From positions 62,001 through 126,000 of the forward strand of contig NZ_JAHZTC010000010.1 in NCBI RefSeq assembly GCF_019599265.1: DNA of 64,000 nt, given 5' to 3'. This document shows positions 51,539-58,851 of the stretch, one piece after another (the first letter of the stretch is position 1; every line of letters begins with the position of its first letter). A program made the translations under genes and the position numbers. This DNA comes from Pontibacter sp. HSC-14F20 (lineage in GTDB: Bacteria; Bacteroidota; Bacteroidia; Cytophagales; Hymenobacteraceae). The notes beneath the pieces were generated by a model. That model had not been told where the DNA came from, ran no database searches, and worked only from the letters and a program-made list of their open reading frames with translations.

Positions 51539-52441
51539 ATGTTGAAAATTGCCTGGTCCGAGATATTTGCCCACTCCCTGCCCGAAGGCCATCGCTTCCC
51601 GATGGTCAAGTACGACCTGCTGCCCGAGCAGCTGCTTTACGAAGGCACCATCACCTACGACAACCTCTTCGCGCCCGAGCCTCTCCAAGAACAGTACATC
51701 CTCGACACCCACGACGCCACCTACTGGCAGCGCCTGCGCAACCTGGAACTGAGTCCGTCGGAGATCCGAAAAACGGGTTTTCCGTTATCAGAGCAGCTGG
51801 TGCAGCGGGAGGTAGTGATCATGAATGGTACGCTGCAGGCTGCCTTGTTTGCGCTGGAGTTCGGTATCGGCATGAACATCGCCGGCGGTACGCACCATGC
51901 CTTTACGGATAGGGGCGAGGGCTTCTGTCTGCTCAACGATATTGCCATTGCGGCCAATCATCTGCTCAGGTATAAGGGCATCAAAAAAGTACTGGTAGTG
52001 GATTTGGACGTGCACCAAGGCAATGGCACGGCGCAGATATTCCGGGACGAGCCGCGGGTGTTCACCTTCAGCATGCACGGCGGGCACAACTATCCTTTCC
52101 ACAAAGAGCAGTCGGATCTGGATGTGCCACTGGCGGAGGGCACAGATGACAAAACTTACCTGAAACTACTGGGAGAGCACCTGCCACGGCTGCTGGATGA
52201 GCAACAACCGGAGTTTGTGTTTTTTCAATCGGGGGTGGATGTGCTGGCGACCGACAAGCTCGGGAAACTGGGTATGAGCATAGCGGGCTGCAAAGTCCGC
52301 GACCGCATGGTGCTGGAGGCCTGCGCGCGCCACCGTATACCTGTCACGGTAAGTATGGGCGGCGGCTACTCCAAACAGATCGTGCACATTATAGAGGCGC
52401 ACGCCAACACCTTCCGGCTGGCGCAGCAGCTCTTTTTCTGA
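51539..52441 (+). CDS. Histone-deacetylase-family deacylase
   Basis: 300 residues, zinc-dependent arginase/deacetylase fold. Catalytic His pair H119/H120 (GGTHHAF), metal ligands D155/D157 and H159 (VVDLDVHQGNGTA), D239 region (SGVDVLATDKLG) and Y277 (SMGGGYS). The bacterial substrate is unknown: acetylpolyamines, acetylated small molecules or proteins such as acetyl-CoA synthetase. Start ATG 51539 directly follows the candidate origin region. Confidence 0.9.
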   Translation: MLKIAWSEIFAHSLPEGHRFPMVKYDLLPEQLLYEGTITYDNLFAPEPLQEQYILDTHDATYWQRLRNLELSPSEIRKTGFPLSEQLVQREVVIMNGTLQAALFALEFGIGMNIAGGTHHAFTDRGEGFCLLNDIAIAANHLLRYKGIKKVLVVDLDVHQGNGTAQIFRDEPRVFTFSMHGGHNYPFHKEQSDLDVPLAEGTDDKTYLKLLGEHLPRLLDEQQPEFVFFQSGVDVLATDKLGKLGMSIAGCKVRDRMVLEACARHRIPVTVSMGGGYSKQIVHIIEAHANTFRLAQQLFF

Positions 52442-52443
52442 GC

Positions 52444-52656
52444 CTAGGGTCTGGATTTCAGCTTATCGTCCTCGCTCTTACCTCTTGCTCCCGGGAGCAG
52501 CAGCTTGAGCACAATGTAAACGATCGGAGCCAGTACAAGTACCAGGATCACAAACAGCGCAATCTTGAGCACTTTTACAAAGACAGAGATAACCAGGACT
52601 GAGATAATAATGGAAACTATGAAAAGGATCCAGAAGTTGAGCGTGCTTTTGTTCAT
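52444..52656 (-). CDS. Small membrane protein, 70 aa
   Basis: MNKSTLNFWILFIVSIIISV followed by a second helix (KIALFVILVLVLAPIVYIVL), then a charged tail GARGKSEDDKLKSRP. Ends 2 bases from the convergent deacetylase gene. Lies downstream of the polyketide synthase cluster on the same strand and may be cotranscribed. Function unknown. Confidence 0.55.
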   Translation of the reverse strand: MNKSTLNFWILFIVSIIISVLVISVFVKVLKIALFVILVLVLAPIVYIVLKLLLPGARGKSEDDKLKSRP

Positions 52657-52679
52657 GTCAAAAGGGTTAAGTGAGCGAT

Positions 52680-52856
52680 TCAGCTATACCAGTTGCGGGC
52701 GTGCCGCAGTACCAGATAGATAGCCGGTAGCAGCGTTGCAATAAGGGTTAGTGCCAGCCATACATTCGTCACAAACTCACGGGACCAGGCGAAATAAAAC
52801 GCCACGGCAGCCAGCAGTACCGAAAGCAGGTAAGGCACGTTGATCCGTCGCATCAT
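52680..52856 (-). CDS. Small membrane protein, 58 aa
   Basis: Short open frame MMRRINVPYLLSVLLAAVAF, then YFAWSREFVTNVWLALTL, ending RHARNWYS. Two hydrophobic helices are separated by a charged turn (SREFVTN) and the tail is basic. It sits between the methyltransferase gene and the 70-residue membrane protein on the same strand, filling an otherwise empty gap. Codon content looks normal. I do not recognise a family. Confidence 0.55.
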   Translation of the reverse strand: MMRRINVPYLLSVLLAAVAFYFAWSREFVTNVWLALTLIATLLPAIYLVLRHARNWYS

Positions 52857-52895
52857 AAGGGAGTTGGTTTGTATACCTTGTTAAGGTACTAATTG

Positions 52896-53597
52896 TTAAG
52901 CTTTTTTCAAAAGGAGCTGCCACCTGAAAGCCCACATCCAGCGCAGGTTATACCTATCTATACCTGCCTCCTGCACCAGTTGCTGCAACTCATCTTTTCG
53001 AAAAGCCCGCCAAACCGAAAGCGGAGCGTCGTTTTTAACCAAGTGAGATCCTGAAAAAAAGCGGGTTAATAGTTTAATGGAATGATAAGCCAGCCAGTGC
53101 CGGTGCAGGTCGTTAACGATAACAGCTATACCTGACTGCCGGTGCAACTGTCGGAACATGCTCACGAGTTGCTCGTCGGTAAAGTGGTGGCAGAACAGGC
53201 TGCAAACGATTATGTCATACTGTTGCTGCTGAAAGCTCTCCGAAAACACATTATGCTGCACCAACTCTATCTCAGGAAAGCCGCCGCAGCGCAGCCGGGC
53301 GTACTGCACCATAAAATCATTGGCGTCTATACCTGTGAGCTGCACCGGAATGTTTTTGCGGCGCGCCCACTTGGCAATGTGGCGCAGCGTGTCGCCACCG
53401 CCGCAGCCGATATCAGCCAAACGCAAAGGAGGGCCTGTATACCCGGCCAGCAGCTTTTCCAGTGCATCGAGCACCACCTTATACCCGCCCAGCCAGGTGT
53501 TGATGGTTTCCAGTTCTTCGAGGTTGCGCCGTAGCTCATCACCTGACAAGCTGAGGTCGTCCATCAGTTCGGCTTGGTTAGACCTTTGTTTCAGCAT
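52896..53597 (-). CDS. Class I SAM-dependent methyltransferase of the polyketide cluster
   Basis: 233 residues from ATG 53597, overlapping the polyketide synthase stop by 20 bases. The SAM site is LRLADIGCGGGDTLRHIA, followed by LTGIDANDFMVQYARLRC and YDIIVCSLFCHHFTDEQL. VIVNDLHRHWLAYHSIKLLT resembles methyltransferases found beside type III polyketide synthases and UbiE-like enzymes. It probably methylates the phenolic product; this is inferred from position and from known phenolic-lipid operons. Confidence 0.88.
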   Translation of the reverse strand: MLKQRSNQAELMDDLSLSGDELRRNLEELETINTWLGGYKVVLDALEKLLAGYTGPPLRLADIGCGGGDTLRHIAKWARRKNIPVQLTGIDANDFMVQYARLRCGGFPEIELVQHNVFSESFQQQQYDIIVCSLFCHHFTDEQLVSMFRQLHRQSGIAVIVNDLHRHWLAYHSIKLLTRFFSGSHLVKNDAPLSVWRAFRKDELQQLVQEAGIDRYNLRWMWAFRWQLLLKKA

Positions 53598-54699
53598 AAT
53601 GCACCTTCAGTAACATCGATTCCAATGTCAGTCCGGGGCCGAAAGCAAAGCTTAGCACCGGTTCGTCTTTTTCCTGCGTGGTCAGGCTTGCCATCAGTTC
53701 CTTCAGCACAAACAGCACCGTCGCCGACGACATATTACCAAACTCATGCAGCACCCGGTAAGCAAAGCGATTGTCGTCGCGGGTCATGCCCAGTTCCTGT
53801 TCTATCACTTCCAAAATGCGGCGACCGCCAGGGTGTATGGCAAACAGCTTGATCTCCGAAACAGTGGTGCGCAGTCCCTGCAGCAGGCGATCTGTCAGTT
53901 GTTTGATACCGTTTTTGATCAGGTCGGGCACGTAAGAGGAGAGCGTCATTTCAAAACCGGTGTCGCCGATGTGCCAGGCCATTTCGCGCTTGCCTGCCGG
54001 AGCCAGATCGCAGTGAAAAGACTGTAGCTCTAGGCTCACTTCTTGGCAAGGTTGGCCCTGCATGAGCACGGCCGCTGCGCCGTCCCCAAACAGCGCATTA
54101 GATACCAGGTGGTCCTGCTCCGGGTTCTTCTGGAAATGGATAGTGCAGATCTCGGTACACACCAGCATCACTCGGGCACTCGGATCAGCTCTGCAGATAG
54201 CGTCGGCCAGTTTGATGGCGTTGAAGGCCGCGTAGCAGCCCATAAAATTGACAGCCGTGCGCTGCACACTGTAGTTCAGTTCAAGTCGCTCTACCAGTTC
54301 AATGTCGAGGCCGGGAGCGTACATGCCGGTGCAGCTCACGGTGATCAGGTGCGTCAGGCTCTGCAGGGAAGTGTCGCTAACCTGGTCCAGGCAGTTGCGC
54401 ACCGCTTGCTCCGATAGGTCGAGGGCGTGTTTGCGGTATACCTCCATGCGCTGCTGCACAGTCGGGAAAGGCTCCAAATCGAGGGTGTTGGGGAAGAAGG
54501 TATAGTCGCCGTTCTGGCGGGTGAAGTCTTCGAGCACACTGTAGCGCTGGCGTATACCTGACACCCGGTAAAGTGCTTTGAGTTTGCGACTTCCCTGTTC
54601 ATCGAGCTGGTGGGCCGCAGCCATAAAGTCGACCACCTGCATCTGCGGGATTTTGTGTGGCGGGTTAGCCGTGCCAATACCGCATATATAGCTTTTCAT
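53578..54699 (-). CDS. Type III polyketide synthase (chalcone/alkylresorcinol synthase family)
   Basis: 373 residues. Thiolase fold with the type III catalytic triad: Cys155 in NFMGCYAAFNAI, His289 in FAIHPGGRRILE and Asn322 in LHEFGNMSSATV. ICGIGTANPPHKIPQMQ starts the protein. The enzyme extends an acyl starter with malonyl-CoA and cyclises it to an alkylresorcinol or alkylpyrone. The neighbouring methyltransferase and FAD oxygenase argue for a membrane phenolic lipid or quinone. Confidence 0.93.
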   Translation of the reverse strand: MKSYICGIGTANPPHKIPQMQVVDFMAAAHQLDEQGSRKLKALYRVSGIRQRYSVLEDFTRQNGDYTFFPNTLDLEPFPTVQQRMEVYRKHALDLSEQAVRNCLDQVSDTSLQSLTHLITVSCTGMYAPGLDIELVERLELNYSVQRTAVNFMGCYAAFNAIKLADAICRADPSARVMLVCTEICTIHFQKNPEQDHLVSNALFGDGAAAVLMQGQPCQEVSLELQSFHCDLAPAGKREMAWHIGDTGFEMTLSSYVPDLIKNGIKQLTDRLLQGLRTTVSEIKLFAIHPGGRRILEVIEQELGMTRDDNRFAYRVLHEFGNMSSATVLFVLKELMASLTTQEKDEPVLSFAFGPGLTLESMLLKVHYAETKV

Positions 54700-54881
54700 A
54701 AGCTGTTGTGTGTTCTAATAGTTTGTTTCAGCGCAATAGGGGTGCTATACCTGTAGTTCACCCGACTGTCATAAGGTATAGCAGCAACAGGCAGGTAATC
54801 ATAATGTTTGTGCTTGTCTCATCTGAAGATACAACCACAGGTTTGGATAAGTACGAAAGCCGCTGCTTTAAGATGTTCAGC
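54700..54881. other. Intergenic gap inside the polyketide cluster
   Basis: Holds three copies of the iterated motif and no ORF. It could contain a promoter for the synthase-methyltransferase pair, but I see no convincing box. Confidence 0.35.
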
Positions 54882-55991
54882 TTAGAAAGGCTGTCCGTGG
54901 GTTTGGCGCATGATCAGGCGCACTGCTGCCGGAGAATAGCGCAGCGTGCCCACTGCCACTTCCGAAAGCAAAGGGTTGCCAAACAGCCGCTGCACCGCAC
55001 GACCTACCTGCAAACGGCGCTCAAACTGCTTTTTCCAGGCCAAGGTATAGCCTGTTTCCAGTGCTTGGCGATTGCGACCATTTTGAAAGTAATGCACCAC
55101 CTGCTCAGCCGCGAGCTTGCCTGCGTGTATGGCCATGGCCATGCCGTTGCCGCAAAGTGGTGTAATCATACCGGCTGCGTCGCCACACATCAGCATGTGG
55201 TTTTCCACACAGGTTTTAGTAGCAAAGGATATTTCGTTGATGACTTCCGGCTGTTCATACAGAAACTCCGCTTCTGAAAATATGCGACGCAGGTGCGGGT
55301 TTTGATGTAGAATAGCTTGCTCCATGGCAGGTATAGACCCATGTCGGCGCAGGTTCTCACGGGTAGTCAGGTAGCAGAAACAGTAGCGCCCGTCCTCAAT
55401 GGCCGATATGCCGGCATAGCCATCCTGAAAATTATGCAGGGCAATGAGGTTGGAAGGCATGTCAAAGCGGAGGTGATATTTTACGCCAATGTAAGGCGAT
55501 CGCTTAGCAAAAAAAGAGCGACTCAACTGTCGGTCCAAGGTGCTGCGTTTGCCATAGGCGCCCAGCGCTACCTCCGCAGCAAGCGTGTCGCCATCCGATA
55601 ATTTTAGTACAAATTGGTTGCCCCGAAATTGCACGTCCTGCACCGTTGTCTGTAGCCGTACCTGTACGTCTTTTGCCAGAGCTACTTCATACAGAAAGTG
55701 GTCGAGGGTATAGCGGCTCACGCCGAACCCACCCAGGTCGAGCGGCGACTCCAGCGTGACGCCCTTGGGGGAGGTGAGCATAAAGCGTGAAATATAGGCT
55801 GGTTGAAGCCCCGACGGGTCGGCTCCGATAGCGCGCAGATAAGGCAATACCTCGTTCGAAACGTACTCTCCGCATACCTTATGCAGTGGGTAGGACTTTT
55901 TTTCGATCAGTGTCACAGCAAATCCCTGCCCGGCCAGCGCAATGGCACTGGTCAGTCCGGCAAGGCCCCCTCCGATAACGGCTATCTGCAT
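54882..55991 (-). CDS. FAD-dependent oxidoreductase/hydroxylase of the polyketide cluster
   Basis: 369 residues from ATG 55991 (MQIAVIGGGLAGLTSAIALA). Dinucleotide-binding GGGLAGL, then VTLIEKKSYPLHKVCGEYVS (HKxCGE, geranylgeranyl-reductase-like), GVSRYTLDHFLYE and the second FAD motif MLMCGDAAGMITPLCGNGMA. Related to p-hydroxybenzoate hydroxylases and geranylgeranyl reductases. Upstream of the type III synthase on the same strand; in known phenolic-lipid operons a similar flavoprotein hydroxylates the alkylresorcinol to a quinone. Confidence 0.87.
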   Translation of the reverse strand: MQIAVIGGGLAGLTSAIALAGQGFAVTLIEKKSYPLHKVCGEYVSNEVLPYLRAIGADPSGLQPAYISRFMLTSPKGVTLESPLDLGGFGVSRYTLDHFLYEVALAKDVQVRLQTTVQDVQFRGNQFVLKLSDGDTLAAEVALGAYGKRSTLDRQLSRSFFAKRSPYIGVKYHLRFDMPSNLIALHNFQDGYAGISAIEDGRYCFCYLTTRENLRRHGSIPAMEQAILHQNPHLRRIFSEAEFLYEQPEVINEISFATKTCVENHMLMCGDAAGMITPLCGNGMAMAIHAGKLAAEQVVHYFQNGRNRQALETGYTLAWKKQFERRLQVGRAVQRLFGNPLLSEVAVGTLRYSPAAVRLIMRQTHGQPF

Positions 55992-56153
55992 AATTGACCG
56001 GCTATATACTTTAAGTCCAAAAAAACTTTCAACTAATTGGTGAAAGCATCTGATTTGGTGTGTAAAATGCAAGAACAAATTATTGCTCCAAACGTTAACA
56101 TTATGGAACAACTTTTGTATATAAGTTAGAAAGACAAGATCTTAATTTTCAAT

Positions 56154-56522
56154 ATGAAGCAAATTATACTTACTCTCTTTTTCTCTATGACAGTTCTGCT
56201 GGCATTTGCCCAGGTACGCGACCCCGTTCCCGTGCAGACTGAAACAAAGAATAAGGGCCTGGAGCAACAGGAAAAAGAGGTTGCTATATATCCTAACCCC
56301 AACAACGGAGTTTTTACAATTTCGTTTGCCCAACTCAATGCCCAACAGGTCGAGCTGCGCATTTTGAATGTGATCGGAAACGAGGTGCATCAGGAAGTGA
56401 TCAGCCGTCCGGACATTCACGCAACTAAAACCGTAGACCTGACCCGGCTTGCCAAGGGACTGTACTATGTTAAGATAGAGGCTGATGGCTACAGTTCTGT
56501 AAGAAGGGTTGTAGTCAAATAA
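56154..56522 (+). CDS. Tiny T9SS-sorted protein (little more than a sorting domain)
   Basis: 122 residues. Signal peptide MKQIILTLFFSMTVLLAFAQ and a ~20-residue polar linker. The rest is a type A type IX secretion C-terminal domain: VAIYPNPNNGVFTISFAQLN, LRILNVIGNEVHQEVI, LAKGLYYVKIEADGYSSVRR and VVVK. It lacks any cargo domain. Either a minimal surface protein or a remnant of a larger one. Confidence 0.86.
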   Translation: MKQIILTLFFSMTVLLAFAQVRDPVPVQTETKNKGLEQQEKEVAIYPNPNNGVFTISFAQLNAQQVELRILNVIGNEVHQEVISRPDIHATKTVDLTRLAKGLYYVKIEADGYSSVRRVVVK

Positions 56523-56539
56523 AAGAACACATACATAAC

Positions 56540-56575
56540 AAAAAAGTCCGCTCTGCATGCTGAGCGGACTTTTTT
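56540..56575. terminator. Bidirectional terminator
   Basis: AAAAAAGTCCGCTC-TGCATGCT-GAGCGGACTTTTTT, 14 pairs with runs on both sides. Confidence 0.9.
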
Positions 56576-56593
56576 GTTATGTATCGGAGCAGA

Positions 56594-56929
56594 CTATTCC
56601 GGCAAGATGGCTTTGGACACAAAACCAGTGTAAGCGGTGGTGTCGCGGTGCACCCGGGCTTTCACAAACATCACATCGGATGTGTCAAGTACCTGAATAA
56701 GCTGTGTGGTATCGAAGTGGAGCAGGCTACTAGCCTGGAAGCTGGCTGTTTTGTATATCTCTCCGCCCATCAGGGGCCGGGTAGCATACAGCACATCTGC
56801 CGGAAGCTCTCCGGTTTCGCTGGCAACGGTAGCTTCAGAACCGTCTACTTCCATGCTTCTCTGTTCGCTGTTGCAGGCAGCAAGGCTGGCAAAGAGAGCC
56901 AGCATACATACAGTTAAAGTTGTTTTCAT
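56594..56929 (-). CDS. Small lipoprotein, SH3-like
   Basis: 111 residues from ATG 56929. The signal MKTTLTVCMLALFASLAAC ends in a lipobox. The C-terminal half (GEIYKTASFQASSLLHFDTT, QLIQVLDTSDVMFVKARVHR, TGFVSKAILPE) has the spacing of a bacterial SH3 domain. Probably periplasmic or outer-membrane facing; function unknown. Confidence 0.6.
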   Translation of the reverse strand: MKTTLTVCMLALFASLAACNSEQRSMEVDGSEATVASETGELPADVLYATRPLMGGEIYKTASFQASSLLHFDTTQLIQVLDTSDVMFVKARVHRDTTAYTGFVSKAILPE

Positions 56930-57079
56930 GGTGTTTGAGAGTGGCTTCAGCTCCAATATAGCGAATAAAATATAAAACTTAAAATATAGTGCCTTCGCGA
57001 AGTAACTCAGACTCTTACTATTAAGACGGACTGGTGCGGTTTAGTTCCCAAATCACGCCGAAAAACAACAATCAAATGG

Positions 57080-57151
57080 TGGCCCTGAGCAGAATCGAAC
57101 TGCTATCTAAAGTTTAGGAAACTCCTATTCTATCCATTGAACTACAGGGCC
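57080..57151 (-). tRNA. tRNA-Arg (CCT)
   Basis: 72-nt cloverleaf on the minus strand. Acceptor GGCCCTG pairs with CAGGGCC, with discriminator A. The D arm is GTTCAATGGATAGAAT. Anticodon stem GGAGT/ACTTT encloses the loop TTCCTAA with anticodon CCT, which reads AGG. The T loop is TTCGATT. Confidence 0.92.
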
Positions 57152-57219
57152 CGTTGTCAGGAATTATATTTTCAAAAGCTGTACAAATTTAGTTTAATTC
57201 CTACTATTTACAAGCAGGT

Positions 57220-58488
57220 CTACTCCTGTGGAGTCTGTTCTTGCGGTGTCTGTTGCTGCGGTATCTGTTCCTGTGGAGTAGGTCCCATCACAGGTTCATC
57301 GTAAAAGGCAATGGAGATACCGAATGCGATTACAGTCAATATCAGACCCACCATAAAAATGGAGTAGGAAACGCGCAGAATCTTATACTTGCGGCTCAGC
57401 ACCTCTCCCAGGTAGTAGATATCGGTGATCATGTTTGTGTAAAGTGATTGTTTGTCGCGCATGATCTCGTGCATACCGTTCTGGAAATCCTCGAGCGGGA
57501 TGTTAGTGAAGTTGCCAAAGAAGAGCAGGTTCACCTTTTTGCTGTTGATTTTCTTGCGGTTGAAGGAGAAGCTCGTAACCTCGGGCTGCGCCGAAATAAT
57601 AGCAAAGATCACCGAGCCAAGTGTGGTGAGCAGCAGCATACCTACAGGTATAAGCAGTGAGCGGTGCTGGGCAAATTCCGCCCCGGTAATAGAGGTTTTG
57701 GTGCTCAGGTATGTAATGATCACGGACATGATGATGGCATTGAGGCTGATCATCATATTGGCCTTGTTATCGGCGATAGCGCTCAGGTTCAGGTGCGTTC
57801 GGTAGGTGTTGCGGAACATGGTCTCGATACCACGCTTGGGCTGTGCCAGTGTCTCGCGCTGCTCTTTTTCCTCCTTCTTCTGCTTCTTTGACTCCCTGTG
57901 CAGCTGGTTGCGCTGCTCCTGTATGTTCAGGCCAAGCTGCTCGGCATATTTGTGCTGGGCCTTTGCAGTAAAAAAGGTGGTGGAAAGCAGAAACTCCATC
58001 TGAAACTGCGCCCATTCCTGGTCCGTGAAAAACTTGTCTTTGAAGATCTCCCACTCTACACGCAGCAGCTCGGCCGTAGCAAAGAAGGTTTCCTTGCCGA
58101 TGTTGGCCATATCAGCATCCACAATGACCTCCTGCAGCAGTGTTTCCGGTTTAGTGCCGTGCTTGGTGGCCATGATGCAGTCCGTTATGCAAGCAATGCG
58201 CTCGGGCGGATAATTCTTTTCATGTAACCACGAAGTGGCATAACGTACGCTTTCTTCTTCGTGTCCGTCGTAGGTTTTTAGATAGCCCGTGTCATGAAAC
58301 CAGGCAGCCAGTTCCAGGTCCTGCAGTTCTTCAGGACTTAAATTATACAGTTCGCCCAGTTTCCGGGCTTCTTTAGCAGTCTCAAAGGTGTGTTTGTAAT
58401 TGTGGTAAACAAGCTTTTTGGACAACTGTTCCTTAAAAAGCCTGAAAACGTACTCACTGGCTTGTTTGACGATATCTTGTTCTTCCAT
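57220..58488 (-). CDS. HD-domain hydrolase fused to a Pycsar-type transmembrane effector domain
   Basis: 422 residues from ATG 58488 (MEEQDIVKQASEYVFRLFKE); ATGs at 58506 and 58533 are alternatives. The HD domain (~15-190) has HNYKHT, the HD pair AAWFHDTGYL (H65-D66), TKHGTKP and VDADMANIG. A charged coiled coil follows (~195-225). The membrane part then starts NTYRTHLNLSAIADNKANMM and SLNAIIMSVIITYLS, the pattern of the PycTM effector, with about four helices. The C-terminus is a PQEQ-type tandem tail. No cyclase gene is adjacent. Confidence 0.8.
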   Translation of the reverse strand: MEEQDIVKQASEYVFRLFKEQLSKKLVYHNYKHTFETAKEARKLGELYNLSPEELQDLELAAWFHDTGYLKTYDGHEEESVRYATSWLHEKNYPPERIACITDCIMATKHGTKPETLLQEVIVDADMANIGKETFFATAELLRVEWEIFKDKFFTDQEWAQFQMEFLLSTTFFTAKAQHKYAEQLGLNIQEQRNQLHRESKKQKKEEKEQRETLAQPKRGIETMFRNTYRTHLNLSAIADNKANMMISLNAIIMSVIITYLSTKTSITGAEFAQHRSLLIPVGMLLLTTLGSVIFAIISAQPEVTSFSFNRKKINSKKVNLLFFGNFTNIPLEDFQNGMHEIMRDKQSLYTNMITDIYYLGEVLSRKYKILRVSYSIFMVGLILTVIAFGISIAFYDEPVMGPTPQEQIPQQQTPQEQTPQE

Positions 58489-58533
58489 AATGGTGTCTGC
58501 CGCCATTATCAGGGAGCTCTGCAATTGGTGCAT

Positions 58534-58851
58534 AGTTGTGAGCGGCGGTTGAAGGTGGTGCTAATATTCTTTTGCCGTTACGGCGAATACCACTTTTTGT
58601 TGAAAAGGCTGGCTACAACGCATACAATGCCCTATATAGTAACGCAATAACTTAAAGCGGCTGCCCTACGTTATTTATCTCAGCCCTGTCGTAGCCCCCG
58701 CTACCTTCAGGCACAGATACCAACCATGCACTACCAAGACCAGCCAACGCTTTTAGTCCTTGCCGGACGGCAGCAGACTTTTTGCCACACCATATGTTGT
58801 TGCCGGCGCACTTGCTTTCGCTAGACAGGACACCCCGTACACACAGATCTT
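58534..58851. other. Gene-free stretch before the large fusion gene
   Basis: About 318 bases. Contains CCTATATAG-type AT sequence and a C-rich part, but no ORF, strong promoter box or hairpin that I can support. Confidence 0.4.

Noticed and set aside
57220-58533. A complete Pycsar antiphage operon
   Set aside because: No cyclase gene lies on either side; neighbours are a tRNA and an outer-membrane fusion protein.
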